A stretch of 64,000 nucleotides of DNA from Peristeroidobacter soli. GTDB lineage: Bacteria > Pseudomonadota > Gammaproteobacteria > Steroidobacterales > Steroidobacteraceae. The DNA is taken from assembly GCF_004138485.1 (NCBI RefSeq), contig NZ_RYEV01000004.1:62001-126000 (forward strand), given 5' to 3'. The stretch's first letter is position 1, and every line of letters starts with the position of its first letter. Below are positions 35,373 through 44,482 of the stretch, in pieces. A program made the position numbers and the translations under genes. Under the pieces are notes generated by a model, which saw nothing but the letters and a program-made list of their open reading frames with translations, was not told where the DNA came from and did not search any database.

Positions 35373-36581
35373 ATGCCAGTCCACATTACGTTGAACAAGG
35401 CTCGGGTGCCGGTGAAAGTCTTCACCCGCGACATCGAGCACGATGCGATCCAGCAGCTGCTGAACGTCGCGCAGTTGCCCATCGTCTACGGCCACGTCGC
35501 CGCGATGCCCGACGTCCATCACGGCATCGGCGCCACCGTGGGCAGCGTGATCCCGACTAGGCAGGCCATCATTCCGGCGGCGGTGGGGGTCGACATCGGC
35601 TGCGGCATGAATGCGGTTCGCCTGACGTTGCGCGCGAGCGATCTGCCGGACAACCTCGCCAAGCTGCGTAGCGCCGTGGAGGCACGCGTGCCGGTGGGCT
35701 TCAATCAGCACGCCTCGGACAAGGTGCGTGGCAGCCTGCATGCGCGCCAGGCACGCGTGCTCGATGATCGACTCGACAAGATCGTCGGCAAGCATCCGGG
35801 TGTGATGAAGATGCAGCGCCAGTTCGCACGGACCTGGGTGTGTCAGTTGGGCACGCTCGGCGGCGGCAATCATTTCATCGAGCTGTGCCTGGATGAGGAA
35901 CAGCGCGTATGGGTGATGTTGCATTCCGGCTCGCGCGGCGTCGGCAACGTGTTCGGTCGTTACTTCATCCAGGCAGCGCGCAAGGACATGCAGCGTCATC
36001 GGGTGAACCTGCCGGATCGCGATCTCGCCTACTTCAGCGAAGGCTCCGATCTGTTCGATGACTACGTCGAGGCGGTGGACTGGGCACAGGACTATGCGCT
36101 GTTGAATCGCAGCATGATGATGAGGCTGGTGCTCGATGCACTGGCGCCACATCTGCCGGCGTTCAAGACCGATGGCGAGGCGATCAACTGCCACCACAAC
36201 TACGTGGCCGTCGAGCATCACTACGGCGAGAAGCTGTTCATCACTCGCAAGGGCGCGATCAGCGCGCGCGAAGGACAGCTCGGCATCATTCCGGGCAGCA
36301 TGGGCGCGAAGTCCTACATCGTGAGCGGCAAGGGCAATCCCGAGTCGTTCTGCTCCTGCTCGCACGGCGCCGGCCGCCGCATGAGCCGCACCGAGGCGAA
36401 GCGTCGCTTCAACCGCTTCGATCTCGCGACGCAGACCGAAGGCGTCGAGTGCCGCAAGGACGGCGGTGTGGTCGATGAGATTCCGGCGGCTTACAAGGAC
36501 ATCGATGCGGTGATGGCCAACCAGTCGGACCTGGTGGCCATCGTGCACACGTTGAAGCAGGTGATGTGCATCAAGGGTTGA
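35373..36581 (+). CDS. rtcB: RtcB-family RNA-splicing ligase
   Basis: The 402-residue enzyme (E. coli 408) joins 2',3'-cyclic-phosphate and 5'-OH RNA ends using GTP and Mn2+. Metal and catalytic motifs are present: GVDIGCGMNAVRL (catalytic cysteine), GTLGGGNHFIEL, LHSGSRGVGN, and SHGAGRRMSR containing the histidine that carries GMP. The ATG at 35373 gives the family N terminus; the frame extends upstream through the terminator, which is not coding. No rtcA or rtcR gene is adjacent, unlike E. coli, so control may rest on the leader. Confidence 0.95.
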   Translation: MPVHITLNKARVPVKVFTRDIEHDAIQQLLNVAQLPIVYGHVAAMPDVHHGIGATVGSVIPTRQAIIPAAVGVDIGCGMNAVRLTLRASDLPDNLAKLRSAVEARVPVGFNQHASDKVRGSLHARQARVLDDRLDKIVGKHPGVMKMQRQFARTWVCQLGTLGGGNHFIELCLDEEQRVWVMLHSGSRGVGNVFGRYFIQAARKDMQRHRVNLPDRDLAYFSEGSDLFDDYVEAVDWAQDYALLNRSMMMRLVLDALAPHLPAFKTDGEAINCHHNYVAVEHHYGEKLFITRKGAISAREGQLGIIPGSMGAKSYIVSGKGNPESFCSCSHGAGRRMSRTEAKRRFNRFDLATQTEGVECRKDGGVVDEIPAAYKDIDAVMANQSDLVAIVHTLKQVMCIKG

Positions 36582-36590
36582 GCGAGATGA

Positions 36591-37199
36591 CTAACCGTCC
36601 AACCCTTCGGCCTTTCTCGCGGCTTGCACCGAGGGACGGGCGCGAACGCGCTCATACAGCGCCGTGACCTTGGGAAACTGGCTCAGATCGACGCCCAGTT
36701 TCTGGCGCCAGCTCAGGATGACGTAGAGGTAGGCATCGGCGACCGAGAAGTTCTCTCCCATGAGGAACGACTGGTCGCCGAGCTTCTGCTCGATGAAGCC
36801 GACGCGCCTGGCGATATTGTCCTTCGCGATCTGCTTCATCGCCTCCGGCGCCGACGGGTTGAATAGCGTCGAGAAATTCTTGTGCACTTCGCTGTTCAAA
36901 TAGCCGAGCCATTCCTGCAGACGAAAGCGCGCGAGCGTGCCGGCGGGCGGTGCGAGCTTCGCGCCCGGATTCAAATCGGCAATGTACGGCAGCACCGCGG
37001 TGTTCTCGGTGAGCACCTCGCCGTCATCGAGCTCCAGCGCCGGCACGTATCCCTTGGGATTCACGGCGTTGTAGTCCCGACCATCGGGTACTTTCCTCGT
37101 CTTGCGATCCACCGCGACCGCCTCGAACTTCGCGCCGGCTTCGATCAATGAAATGAGCGAAGCCAGCGAGCACGCACCCTGCAGATAATAGAGCTTCAT
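36591..37199 (-). CDS. Glutathione S-transferase (beta-class, GstA-like)
   Basis: The 202-residue cytosolic enzyme has an N-terminal thioredoxin-like domain starting MKLYYLQGACSLASLISL with C10, the residue that forms a mixed disulfide with glutathione in beta-class enzymes, the GSH-binding ENTAVLPYIADL, and the C-terminal helical domain with SVADAYLYVIL. It detoxifies electrophiles. It converges with rtcB, with only 9 bases between stops. Confidence 0.93.
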   Translation of the reverse strand: MKLYYLQGACSLASLISLIEAGAKFEAVAVDRKTRKVPDGRDYNAVNPKGYVPALELDDGEVLTENTAVLPYIADLNPGAKLAPPAGTLARFRLQEWLGYLNSEVHKNFSTLFNPSAPEAMKQIAKDNIARRVGFIEQKLGDQSFLMGENFSVADAYLYVILSWRQKLGVDLSQFPKVTALYERVRARPSVQAARKAEGLDG

Positions 37200-37307
37200 G
37201 TCTGGACCTTGTCGTCGGTTGGAAGTAAACGCTGAAGCGTGAGTTTATTGGGCACGATTCGCGGCGCCAAGAGGGTGTCGGCGACCTTGAGTCTACCTAC
37301 ACCTACC

Positions 37308-37540
37308 TCACGCGGACACCTTGCCCGCCACGCATTCATCGATGAGCGTTTGCAGCACCGCAAGCGGCAACGTGCCCGGGCGAGCCGCGCGGAACATATA
37401 GGACTTGATGTAACAGACCTGCCCGAATAGATCGTTCTCATAGACGCTCGCGGAATCGTGGCACAAGAATCGAGGCTGAAAACACCCGGATGCTCCAGCA
37501 TCTGTCTTTGCTGATACAAAACCTCGGCAATAGCCGACTC
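37308..37540 (-). pseudogene. Possible 3' remnant of a decayed gene
   Basis: In the GST-tuf gap the minus strand holds 56 open codons ending at TGA 37308, reading QPRFLCHDSASVYENDLFGQ then VCYIKSYMFRAARPGTLPLA and a tail ending ECVAGKVSA. An adjoining stretch in another frame (AIAEVLYQQRQMLEHPGVF) would join it through one frameshift. The composition looks protein-like and no start is present. The parent family was not recognised. Confidence 0.35.
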
Positions 37541-37566
37541 ACATCCAAGGGTTTGTATCAACACAG

Positions 37567-37594
37567 GCGGGTGGAGGCTCGCGCCCCCACCCGC
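37567..37594 (-). terminator. Hairpin directly after tuf
   Basis: GCGGGTGG (37567-37574) pairs CCACCCGC (37587-37594), extended by GGC/GCC around a TCGC loop. It starts 3 bases after the tuf stop codon on the minus strand. There is no long T-run, so it may terminate weakly or protect the mRNA 3' end. Confidence 0.5.
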
Positions 37595-37597
37595 ACT

Positions 37598-38785
37598 TCA
37601 CTCCAAGATCTTCAAGACGGCACCCGCGCCGACGGTCTTCCCGCCTTCACGGATGGCGAAGCGCTGTCCCGCTTCCATCGCAACGGGGCTGAACAGCTCG
37701 ACGTTCACCGTCCTGGTGTCACCCGGCATCACCATCTCGACGCCTTCCGGCAACGTGATGGCGCCCGTGACATCGGTGGTGCGGAAGAAGAACTGCGGCT
37801 GATAGCCCTTCAAGAAGGGCGTGTGTCGACCACCTTCCTCCTTGGTCAGCACATACAGCTCACAGTCGAAACGTTTATGAGCCGTCACGCTGCCCGGACT
37901 GACCAGCACCTGACCTCGCTCCACCTCATCGTGCTTCACACCGCGCAGGAGCAGACCGGCGTTGTCGCCCGCCCGCCCCTCATCGACGATCTTGCGAAAG
38001 ATCTCGATGCTGGTGCACGTGGTCGTCCTCGAAGGCTTCAGGCCCACGATTTCCACCTCGTCGTTCGGCCGGATAACGCCGCGCTCGATGCAGCCGGTGA
38101 CCACGGTGCCGCGACCGGAGATCGTGTAGACCTCCTCGACCCGCATCAGGAACGGACCGTTCAGCACCCGATCCGGCAGCGGAATGAATCGATCCATTTC
38201 CGCCACCAGCCTGACGATGGACGGCACGCCCAGATCGCACGGATCGCCGGCGAGCGCCTTGAGCGCGCTGCCTCGAACGACCGGCGTCGCATCGCCAGGA
38301 AAGCCGTTCTTCGACAGCAGCTCTCGCACTTCCAGCTCCACCAGATCCAGCAGCTCCGTGTCATCGACCAGGTCCGCCTTGTTCAGGAACACGACCATGT
38401 GCGGCACGCCCACTTGGCGCGCGAGCAGGATGTGCTCACGCGTCTGAGGCATGGCGCCATCAGCCGCCGACACCACCAGGATCGCGCCGTCCATCTGTGC
38501 CGCGCCGGTGATCATGTTCTTCACATAGTCGGCGTGGCCCGGACAGTCCACGTGCGCGTAGTGACGCGCCTGCGACTGAAACTCCACATGGGCGGTGGTG
38601 ATGGTGATGCCCCGGGCACGCTCCTCCGGCGTCCTGTCGATCTGATCGAAGGCCTTGAACTCGCCTCCATACAGATCCGACATGACCTTGGTGAGCGCCG
38701 CCGTCAGCGTCGTCTTGCCGTGATCCACGTGACCGATGGTGCCAATGTTCACGTGCGGCTTGGTGCGCTCGAACTTCTGTCTCAC
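37598..38785 (-). CDS. tuf: Elongation factor Tu (divergent, isolated copy)
   Basis: The GTG at 38785 follows AGGAG by 7 bases and gives 395 residues. GTPase motifs are intact: GHVDHGKTT, the switch I region [32 protein letters not shown] and SALKAL. Domains 2 and 3 follow. It departs from typical EF-Tu: the usual TGRVERG is TGCIERG, NKCD is NKAD, and internal segments near 175-200 and 225-245 are atypical. It is not in the str operon nor beside secE/nusG or tRNA genes. It is probably a second, faster-evolving tuf paralogue, but it may be the only one; the rest of the genome is not visible. Confidence 0.9.
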   Translation of the reverse strand: MRQKFERTKPHVNIGTIGHVDHGKTTLTAALTKVMSDLYGGEFKAFDQIDRTPEERARGITITTAHVEFQSQARHYAHVDCPGHADYVKNMITGAAQMDGAILVVSAADGAMPQTREHILLARQVGVPHMVVFLNKADLVDDTELLDLVELEVRELLSKNGFPGDATPVVRGSALKALAGDPCDLGVPSIVRLVAEMDRFIPLPDRVLNGPFLMRVEEVYTISGRGTVVTGCIERGVIRPNDEVEIVGLKPSRTTTCTSIEIFRKIVDEGRAGDNAGLLLRGVKHDEVERGQVLVSPGSVTAHKRFDCELYVLTKEEGGRHTPFLKGYQPQFFFRTTDVTGAITLPEGVEMVMPGDTRTVNVELFSPVAMEAGQRFAIREGGKTVGAGAVLKILE

Positions 38786-38880
38786 GATGATTCTCCTCGA
38801 CTCTCGAGTCCACGTTGGAAATGGCCGGTGGACGTTCGGCCACCTGCCCCAACACGCTGAAATCAGAGAATCGAGGCAGG

Positions 38881-38919
38881 AAAACAAAAAGCCCCCTCCG
38901 GCAGAACCGAAGGGGGCTT
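38881..38919 (-). terminator. Intrinsic terminator of the MFS transporter gene
   Basis: On the minus strand AAGCCCCCTTCGG and CCGGAGGGGGCTT pair with one mismatch around a 5-nt loop, followed by TTTTTGTTTT. It lies between the MFS gene and tuf, both on the minus strand, and separates their transcripts. Confidence 0.85.
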
Positions 38920-39055
38920 GGTGTTCTCGCAGCCCGATGTGGCGCTCAAACGCTAGGCACGACCCTCCCGTCCCGCGTGGGGCAGGCTTGCAGATTCACC
39001 TAGTAGAGCGATTGAAAAACGCATGGCCGTAGTGTGGGGGCGCTTAGGAAACAAG

Positions 39056-40366
39056 TCAATGCGGAGCAAACATCGTCGTTGCCCGTGCTTCACGGGCACG
39101 TTCCCAAATGACCAGCGCCGCGCCGAGACCCAGAAACACCGCGATGAGCAGCAAGCTTGCGGCGTAACTGTTCGTATAGGTCTTGGCGAGACCGATCGCG
39201 GCCGGCCCGAGAAAGCCACCGAAGTTTCCGAGCGAGTTGATCAACGCGATGGCGCCGGCCGCGGCCGCGCCCTGGAGCCCGCGACTCGCGAGCGCCCAGA
39301 ACGAGGGCAATCCGGAGTAAATGCCGACCGCGGCGAGACACAACGCGGCGAAGGCGATGACCGGCGCACTCGTCCAGCCGCTCACGATCAGCGCCGTCGC
39401 CCCGAGTAACATCGGCAAGGCAACGTGCCACGAGCGCTCCTCGCTCGCATCCGAATGCCGCCCCCACAACACGAGCCCGATACACGCGAGCGAGTATGGA
39501 ATCATGGTGACGAGACCGACCTGCACGTTGGTCATCGATCCCAACGAGGCGATGATCTGCGGCAGCCAGAAGCTGAATCCATACAGACCGACGAGGATGC
39601 AGAAGTACACCAGGCCACTGCGCCACACCCGCGGCAGCATCAGCGCCTCGCGCAAACTGCCCGCGTGATCGTGACCGGCAGATCCTGCGTGCTCACGCTC
39701 AAGCTCACTCTGCAGCCAGCGTCTCTCCGCCTCATTCAGCCACCTCGCATCCGAGGGCCGATCCGGCAGCACCGCGAGAACCGCCAGCCCCAAGAGGATC
39801 GTCGGGATCGCCTCCAGCAGAAACATCCACTGCCAGCCCTCGAGCCCCATCGCCTCGATACCGAGCAGCGAGGTCGAGATCGGCGCGCCGATCACGCTCG
39901 ACAGCGGCAGCGCGATCATGAACAGCGCGATGATTCGGGCACGGTGCTGCGAGGGAAACCAGCAGGTGAGATAGAAGATGATGCCGGGAAAGAACCCGGC
40001 CTCGGCGATCCCGAGCAGGAAACGAACCGTATAGAAGCTCTTCGGCCCCTGCACGAACGCCATCGCCGCGGACAGGAGGCCCCAGCTGATCATGATGCGC
40101 GCGATCCACAGCCGCGCGCCGAAGCGCTCGAGCATCACGTTGCTCGGCACCTCGCACAGGATGTAGCCGATGAAGAAGATGCCCGAGCCGATCCCGAAGG
40201 CGGCCGCCGAGATCCCCAGATCCGCGTTCATGGTGAGCGCGGCGAAACCGACGTTCACCCGGTCCAGGAACGCAAAGAAATAGAGGAAGCCCAGAAAGGG
40301 AATCAGGCGCCTCGCCACTTTCCGCAGCGTCAGCGGGCCCAGGGTGTCATCGGCCAGTGAGGTCAT
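39056..40366 (-). CDS. MFS transporter, anion:cation symporter family
   Basis: The 436-residue inner-membrane protein has 12 predicted helices and the ACS-family signature FLYFFAFLDRVNVGFA (TM1) and GIAEAGFFPGIIFYLTCWFP (TM4). Such carriers import organic acids such as tartrate, phthalate, hexuronates or 4-hydroxyphenylacetate by H+ symport. No catabolic genes adjoin it, so the substrate cannot be narrowed. Confidence 0.9.
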   Translation of the reverse strand: MTSLADDTLGPLTLRKVARRLIPFLGFLYFFAFLDRVNVGFAALTMNADLGISAAAFGIGSGIFFIGYILCEVPSNVMLERFGARLWIARIMISWGLLSAAMAFVQGPKSFYTVRFLLGIAEAGFFPGIIFYLTCWFPSQHRARIIALFMIALPLSSVIGAPISTSLLGIEAMGLEGWQWMFLLEAIPTILLGLAVLAVLPDRPSDARWLNEAERRWLQSELEREHAGSAGHDHAGSLREALMLPRVWRSGLVYFCILVGLYGFSFWLPQIIASLGSMTNVQVGLVTMIPYSLACIGLVLWGRHSDASEERSWHVALPMLLGATALIVSGWTSAPVIAFAALCLAAVGIYSGLPSFWALASRGLQGAAAAGAIALINSLGNFGGFLGPAAIGLAKTYTNSYAASLLLIAVFLGLGAALVIWERAREARATTMFAPH

Positions 40367-40538
40367 ACGGAGCAGATGTTATCTGATTTGAGCGCAGCGA
40401 CGCCGACCGCGATAGCATCGGTTGCACGAACTTGCCCGCCGCTGGCCTGACCATGATAAATGCTGACCCAACCCCGGCAGATGCCGGCCGGCATCCTCTT
40501 CTATGATCGAACAACCAACAACGATATCGAGGCCTCGC

Positions 40539-41456
40539 ATGAAGCAACGCGCGCGTCCGTCCACTCTCCTCGCTCTCCTCGCCCTCCTCGCCGTCGGGCT
40601 GCTGCCCGGCCTCGCCGTAGCTCAGACGCCGCTCAAGCTGTACATCTCGGCCGATATGGAGGGTGTCGCCGGCGTGGTCAGCGAGCAGCAGCTCGGGCCG
40701 AGCGGCTTCGAATACTCGCGCTTCCGGGAGTTCATGACGGCCGAGGTGAACACCGTCATCGAGACCGCCTTCGCCGCCGGCGTCACCGAGATCGTCGTGA
40801 GCGACTCGCATGGCAACGGCCAGAACCTGCTGATCGAGAAATTCCCGAAGAAGGTCTCGGTGGTGCGCTCCTGGCCTCGTCCTCTGATGATGATGGAAGG
40901 CATCGACAGCAGCTTCGCCGGCGCCGTTCTGCTCGGCTATCACACGAGCACGCACAATGAGCATGGCGTCCGCGCGCACACGCTCTCCAGCGCACGCCTC
41001 GCCGACGTGCGCATCAACGACAAGCAAGTGGGCGAAGGCGAGATCAGCGCCGCGATCGCCGGCCACTTCGGCGTGCCCGTGATCATGGTGACCGGCGACG
41101 ACCAGCTCGTGAAGGAGCTGCAGGGCACGCTCGGCAACGTCGAAGGCGCGGTCGTGAAATCGGCGATCGGCTTCCACTCTGCCCGCACGCTCACGCCCGC
41201 CGAAGCGAACGACGTGATTCGCGCCGCCACCGAGCGCGCGCTCGGCCGGATCAAGAGCTTCAAGCCCTACAAGGTCGCAACCCCGGTGCGCTTCGACATC
41301 CGCTTCAAGAGCTATCGCCAGGCCGACATGCTGAGCTATCTGCCCATCGTCGAACGCCTCGACTCGCACACCATCCGTTACGTCGCGAAGGACATGCCGA
41401 CCGCCTCCAAGTTCGTCGAGTTCGTGAGCACGTATGAATCCGACATGGATCCGTGA
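40539..41456 (+). CDS. M55-family D-aminopeptidase (DppA-like), exported
   Basis: The ATG at 40539, 6 bases after GAGG, gives 305 residues with a signal peptide (about 1-28, ending GLAVAQ). The mature protein matches DppA-type zinc aminopeptidases: ISADMEGVAG (metal-binding D and E), SDSHGNGQNL, LLGYHTSTH, VGEGEISAAIAGHFG and VTGDD. Characterised relatives cut D-amino-acid peptides. Export is unusual since Bacillus DppA is cytoplasmic. A role in peptidoglycan-peptide recycling is inferred. Confidence 0.88.
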   Translation: MKQRARPSTLLALLALLAVGLLPGLAVAQTPLKLYISADMEGVAGVVSEQQLGPSGFEYSRFREFMTAEVNTVIETAFAAGVTEIVVSDSHGNGQNLLIEKFPKKVSVVRSWPRPLMMMEGIDSSFAGAVLLGYHTSTHNEHGVRAHTLSSARLADVRINDKQVGEGEISAAIAGHFGVPVIMVTGDDQLVKELQGTLGNVEGAVVKSAIGFHSARTLTPAEANDVIRAATERALGRIKSFKPYKVATPVRFDIRFKSYRQADMLSYLPIVERLDSHTIRYVAKDMPTASKFVEFVSTYESDMDP

Positions 41457-41618
41457 TCCGGTGAGCCTGTAAAAACTCCGCATCGTGTGAGGGGCAGGAT
41501 GCCCGCCGCGAGCACAGGGACGTGCTGCCCCGCTGAAACCTGCGCGTAACGCGACCGACACATCGGCCGCCTAGCCTTATGACAAGCGCCTCCCCAGCCC
41601 CGTCATAGGAAGCCAGGT

Positions 41619-43256
41619 ATGACCGACAACAGCAACGATCCCCGTTTGTCTCGTCGCTCCTTCTTGCAGCAGGCCGCGCTCGGCGGCGTCACGCTCACGG
41701 GCATCGGCGGCATTCTGTATTCGAAGCAGGCCCCCGCCGTGATTGCCTCGGACGCCGCGCGTCCCATGGCGAGCTGGGGCCTGCAGATCGGCGATGTGAT
41801 CGACGATCGCGCCATCATCTGGAGCCGCGCCGATCGGGCCGCCCGCATGATCGTGGAATGGTCGCTCGATGAGACGTTCAAGCGCTCGAAGAAGATTCGC
41901 GGCCCGCATGCGCTCGATGTCACCGACTTCACCTCGCGGATCGACCTGACGCAGCTGCCTGCCGATTCGGAAGTGTTCGTGCGCGTGAGCTATCAAGACC
42001 TGGATTCCGGCCGCGCGAGCAGCGAGCCGCTGGTGGGCCAGTTCCGCACGCCGCCGTCGCGTCGTCGTGACATTCGTTTCGTGTGGTCGGGCGACACGGC
42101 CGGTCAGGGCTGGGGCATCGATCTCGGCTTCGGCGGCATGAAGATCTACGAAGCCATGCGCCAGGTGCGCCCCGACTTCTTCATTCATTCCGGCGACACC
42201 ATCTACGCCGACGGTCCGATGGTCGAGCGCGTGACCGACACCGCCGGCAACCTGATCTGGACCAATGCGTTTCTCGATGAGGTGCCGGAGAAGCTGAAGG
42301 TCGCCGAGACCTTGCACGAGTATCGTCGCAATCATCTCTACAACCGCTACGACGCGAACATCCAGCGCTTCTCCGCCGAAGTGCCGCAGATCTGGCAGTG
42401 GGACGATCACGAAGTCACCAACAACTGGTCGGATAGCAAGGTGCTCGACTCGCGTTACACCGAGCAGCGCATTCAAACGCTGACCGCCCGTGCGACGCGC
42501 GCGTTCCTCGAGCACTCACCGATGCGCTGGCACAACCAGGCCGAGGAAGAGCGCGTCTACCGGCACATTCCTTATGGCCGCGATCTCGATGTGTTCGTGC
42601 TCGACATGCGCAGCTATCGCGGACCGAACACGCACAATCTGCAAGCTCAGCCGGGCGCGGAGACGGCGTTCCTCGGCAAGCCGCAGATCGATTGGCTCAA
42701 GAAGAAGCTCAAGGAATCGCGCACGACCTGGAAGGTCATCGCGGCCGACATGCCGCTCGGCGTTCAGATTCCGGATGGCACCGATCCGCAGGGACACGCG
42801 AAGTGGGAAGGCCCTGCGAACGGCAACGACGGCCCGGCCTCAGGCCGCGAATTGGAGATCGCCGATATCTTGCGCTTCATCAAGCGCGAGGACATTCGTA
42901 ACATCGTGTGGGTCACCGCGGACATTCATTACTGCGCAGCTCACTACTACGACCCCAACAAGGCGGTGTTCCAGGACTTCGCGCCCTTCTGGGAATTCGT
43001 CGCCGGCCCGCTGAACGCCGGCACGTTCGGCCCGAACCCCATGGACAAGACGTTCGGCCCGCAGGTGATCTTCTCGAAGACCCCGCCGGCTGCGAACGCC
43101 CCGCCGAGCGCCGGCTATCAGTTCTTCGGCCAGATCGACATCGACGAGCACAGCAAGGTACTGAGCGTCGCGCTCAAGGACTTGAACGGCACGAAGCTGT
43201 TCGGCAAGCAGCTCGAGCCGCGCCCCTCGAAGGGCGACCACGATCGCTGGGACTGA
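41619..43256 (+). CDS. PhoD-family alkaline phosphatase/phosphodiesterase, Tat-exported
   Basis: The 545-residue protein has a twin-arginine signal (SRRSFLQQA, residues 11-19). A PhoD N-terminal beta domain (about 48-148) precedes the metallophosphatase domain with VWSGDTAGQGW, FFIHSGDTIYADGP, WQWDDHEVTNNW, DMRSYRG and VTADIHYCAAHYY supplying iron/calcium ligands. It hydrolyses phosphomono- and diesters in the periplasm or outside, typically under phosphate limitation. No Pho box was identified in the 160 bases upstream. Confidence 0.93.
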   Translation: MTDNSNDPRLSRRSFLQQAALGGVTLTGIGGILYSKQAPAVIASDAARPMASWGLQIGDVIDDRAIIWSRADRAARMIVEWSLDETFKRSKKIRGPHALDVTDFTSRIDLTQLPADSEVFVRVSYQDLDSGRASSEPLVGQFRTPPSRRRDIRFVWSGDTAGQGWGIDLGFGGMKIYEAMRQVRPDFFIHSGDTIYADGPMVERVTDTAGNLIWTNAFLDEVPEKLKVAETLHEYRRNHLYNRYDANIQRFSAEVPQIWQWDDHEVTNNWSDSKVLDSRYTEQRIQTLTARATRAFLEHSPMRWHNQAEEERVYRHIPYGRDLDVFVLDMRSYRGPNTHNLQAQPGAETAFLGKPQIDWLKKKLKESRTTWKVIAADMPLGVQIPDGTDPQGHAKWEGPANGNDGPASGRELEIADILRFIKREDIRNIVWVTADIHYCAAHYYDPNKAVFQDFAPFWEFVAGPLNAGTFGPNPMDKTFGPQVIFSKTPPAANAPPSAGYQFFGQIDIDEHSKVLSVALKDLNGTKLFGKQLEPRPSKGDHDRWD

Positions 43257-43332
43257 GCCTCAGGCGTCCCACCCGCGATCCATGCTAGGATGCGCGCCCC
43301 CGGGCCGACCCGCCCGGGGCCGCCTCGTGCGT

Positions 43333-43422
43333 GGAAGGGTGGCAGAGTGGTCGATTGCACCGGTCTTGAAAACCGGCAGGCTCTCACGAGTCTCGTGGGT
43401 TCGAATCCCACCCCTTCCGCCA
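43333..43422 (+). tRNA. tRNA-Ser (anticodon TGA)
   Basis: A class II tRNA of 90 nt: acceptor GGAAGGG/CCCTTCC, anticodon stem CCGGT/ACCGG with loop CTTGAAA (TGA), a long variable arm (CTCTCACGAGTCTCGT region), T stem GTGGG/CCCAC with loop TTCGAAT, discriminator G and encoded CCA. Confidence 0.97.
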
Positions 43423-43629
43423 ACCGCGGCAGGGTGTTCGCCTTTCGAGCGATGGAACAACAATAGTTACTAAGTTACGTCGCGTTCTTCCAAGCGGTAG
43501 TAGGCGACGCGGGCGCCCCGTCGGATGCGCAATGGAGCGCTGCAATTCACTTGGCTACTGTCAGCAGCAAGACTGCTAATGCTCTGATTATCAAGAAAAA
43601 GCCTAACAGAGGCATTGACCTGTCAGATG
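43423..43629. other. A/T-richer region downstream of tRNA-Ser
   Basis: No gene is supported. A frame of 97 codons from 43551 runs through the hairpins and terminator below and is unlikely to be coding. A weak promoter-like pair, TTGGCT (about 43551) with GCTAAT (about 43574), could start the RNA described next. Confidence 0.4.
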
Positions 43630-43761
43630 GGTGCCTCAAGATAGCCCCCGACAAGTCGCCCTGTGGTTCGCCGAACCGGCTCCGTATGGAGTACTTGCTA
43701 CAGAATCCTGTAGCTAGGCACCGAGGACGCAACAACCAGCCCCGCCCGTCGGGGCTTTTTG
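43630..43761 (+). ncRNA. Candidate multi-hairpin RNA with intrinsic terminator
   Basis: GGTGCCT (43630-43636) pairs AGGCACC (43716-43722), closing a region with three perfect local hairpins: GGTTC/GAACC (43665-43677), CTCC/GGAG around GTAT (43680-43691), and GCTACAG/CTGTAGC around AATC (43697-43714). A terminator AGCCCCG/CGGGGCT with TTTTT follows at 43738-43761. The density of nested and tandem pairing points to a folded RNA. No known family was recognised. It ends 4 bases from the DUF3800 gene stop. Confidence 0.5.
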
Positions 43762-43765
43762 TTGC

Positions 43766-44362
43766 TCATCGGAATCGCCATACATTGGTGATTCGACGGG
43801 TCAACATCTTGTGCCAACGCATGGGATCCTTCCTGTCCCGGTAGCCTCGAGCAATGGCACCAACGCACATGTCTGCCAGCTGCGCCAGTTGGTCGCGCTT
43901 GGAATCAACCATGGCGAAGTCTTGGATCTCGATCTCGCGCCTCAGATAGCTCTTGAGACTTCGTTCAAAATCCCGCCCACCGCTGCCATCGAGGCGAATC
44001 TTCGCCGCCGACAGATCGATGCTGCCGCCCAATAGCAGCTTGAGGAAATAGTTGTAAAACTTGTCGTGATCGGTCCGGAGCGTGGGACTGTAGATTTCTT
44101 CTTTCTGAACCACCATCGTAAAGACTCGAAACGGACAAGCCGCAACACCTTGGAAGAACCGGTCACGCACGTCGTGGCTGGTCTTGCTGAATTTGAATTC
44201 GGGCCTGTGCGGGATGCTGCCATGGAGTTCGCATATGGCAGACGTCGTGAAATCGGCGTCCTCACTGGTATCGAACACCACCATGCCGATGGCGAATATG
44301 GGATCGGAGCCTTTTGTTATCTTGAATCCTGGGCATCCACTTTCGTCGATGAATACGAGCAT
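43766..44362 (-). CDS. DUF3800 domain protein
   Basis: The 198 residues start at the ATG at 44362 with the family hallmark MLVFIDESGCPGF. DUF3800 has an RNase-H-like core and occurs in phages, mobile elements and defence regions; acidic residues D and E in FIDESG and a later D in RLDGSGGRDF fit the pattern. Function is unknown. It lies alone between the RNA candidate and a lipoprotein gene, and its composition is lower in GC than the flanks, suggesting horizontal arrival near tRNA-Ser. Confidence 0.8.
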   Translation of the reverse strand: MLVFIDESGCPGFKITKGSDPIFAIGMVVFDTSEDADFTTSAICELHGSIPHRPEFKFSKTSHDVRDRFFQGVAACPFRVFTMVVQKEEIYSPTLRTDHDKFYNYFLKLLLGGSIDLSAAKIRLDGSGGRDFERSLKSYLRREIEIQDFAMVDSKRDQLAQLADMCVGAIARGYRDRKDPMRWHKMLTRRITNVWRFR

Positions 44363-44482
44363 CGCCTCATCCCAGCAGCCCCGCACGAGCAACTGATCGA
44401 GAAGATCATTGGTTGACGCCCTTTAAGACCGTGTCAGCCTACCCTTCAAGCCCCTCTTGCTCGCCGACGCTCTGAGCCGATC

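Noticed and set aside
43551-43844. 97-codon frame downstream of tRNA-Ser
   Set aside because: It runs through three hairpins and an intrinsic terminator and into the DUF3800 gene on the other strand; no ribosome binding site or family match.
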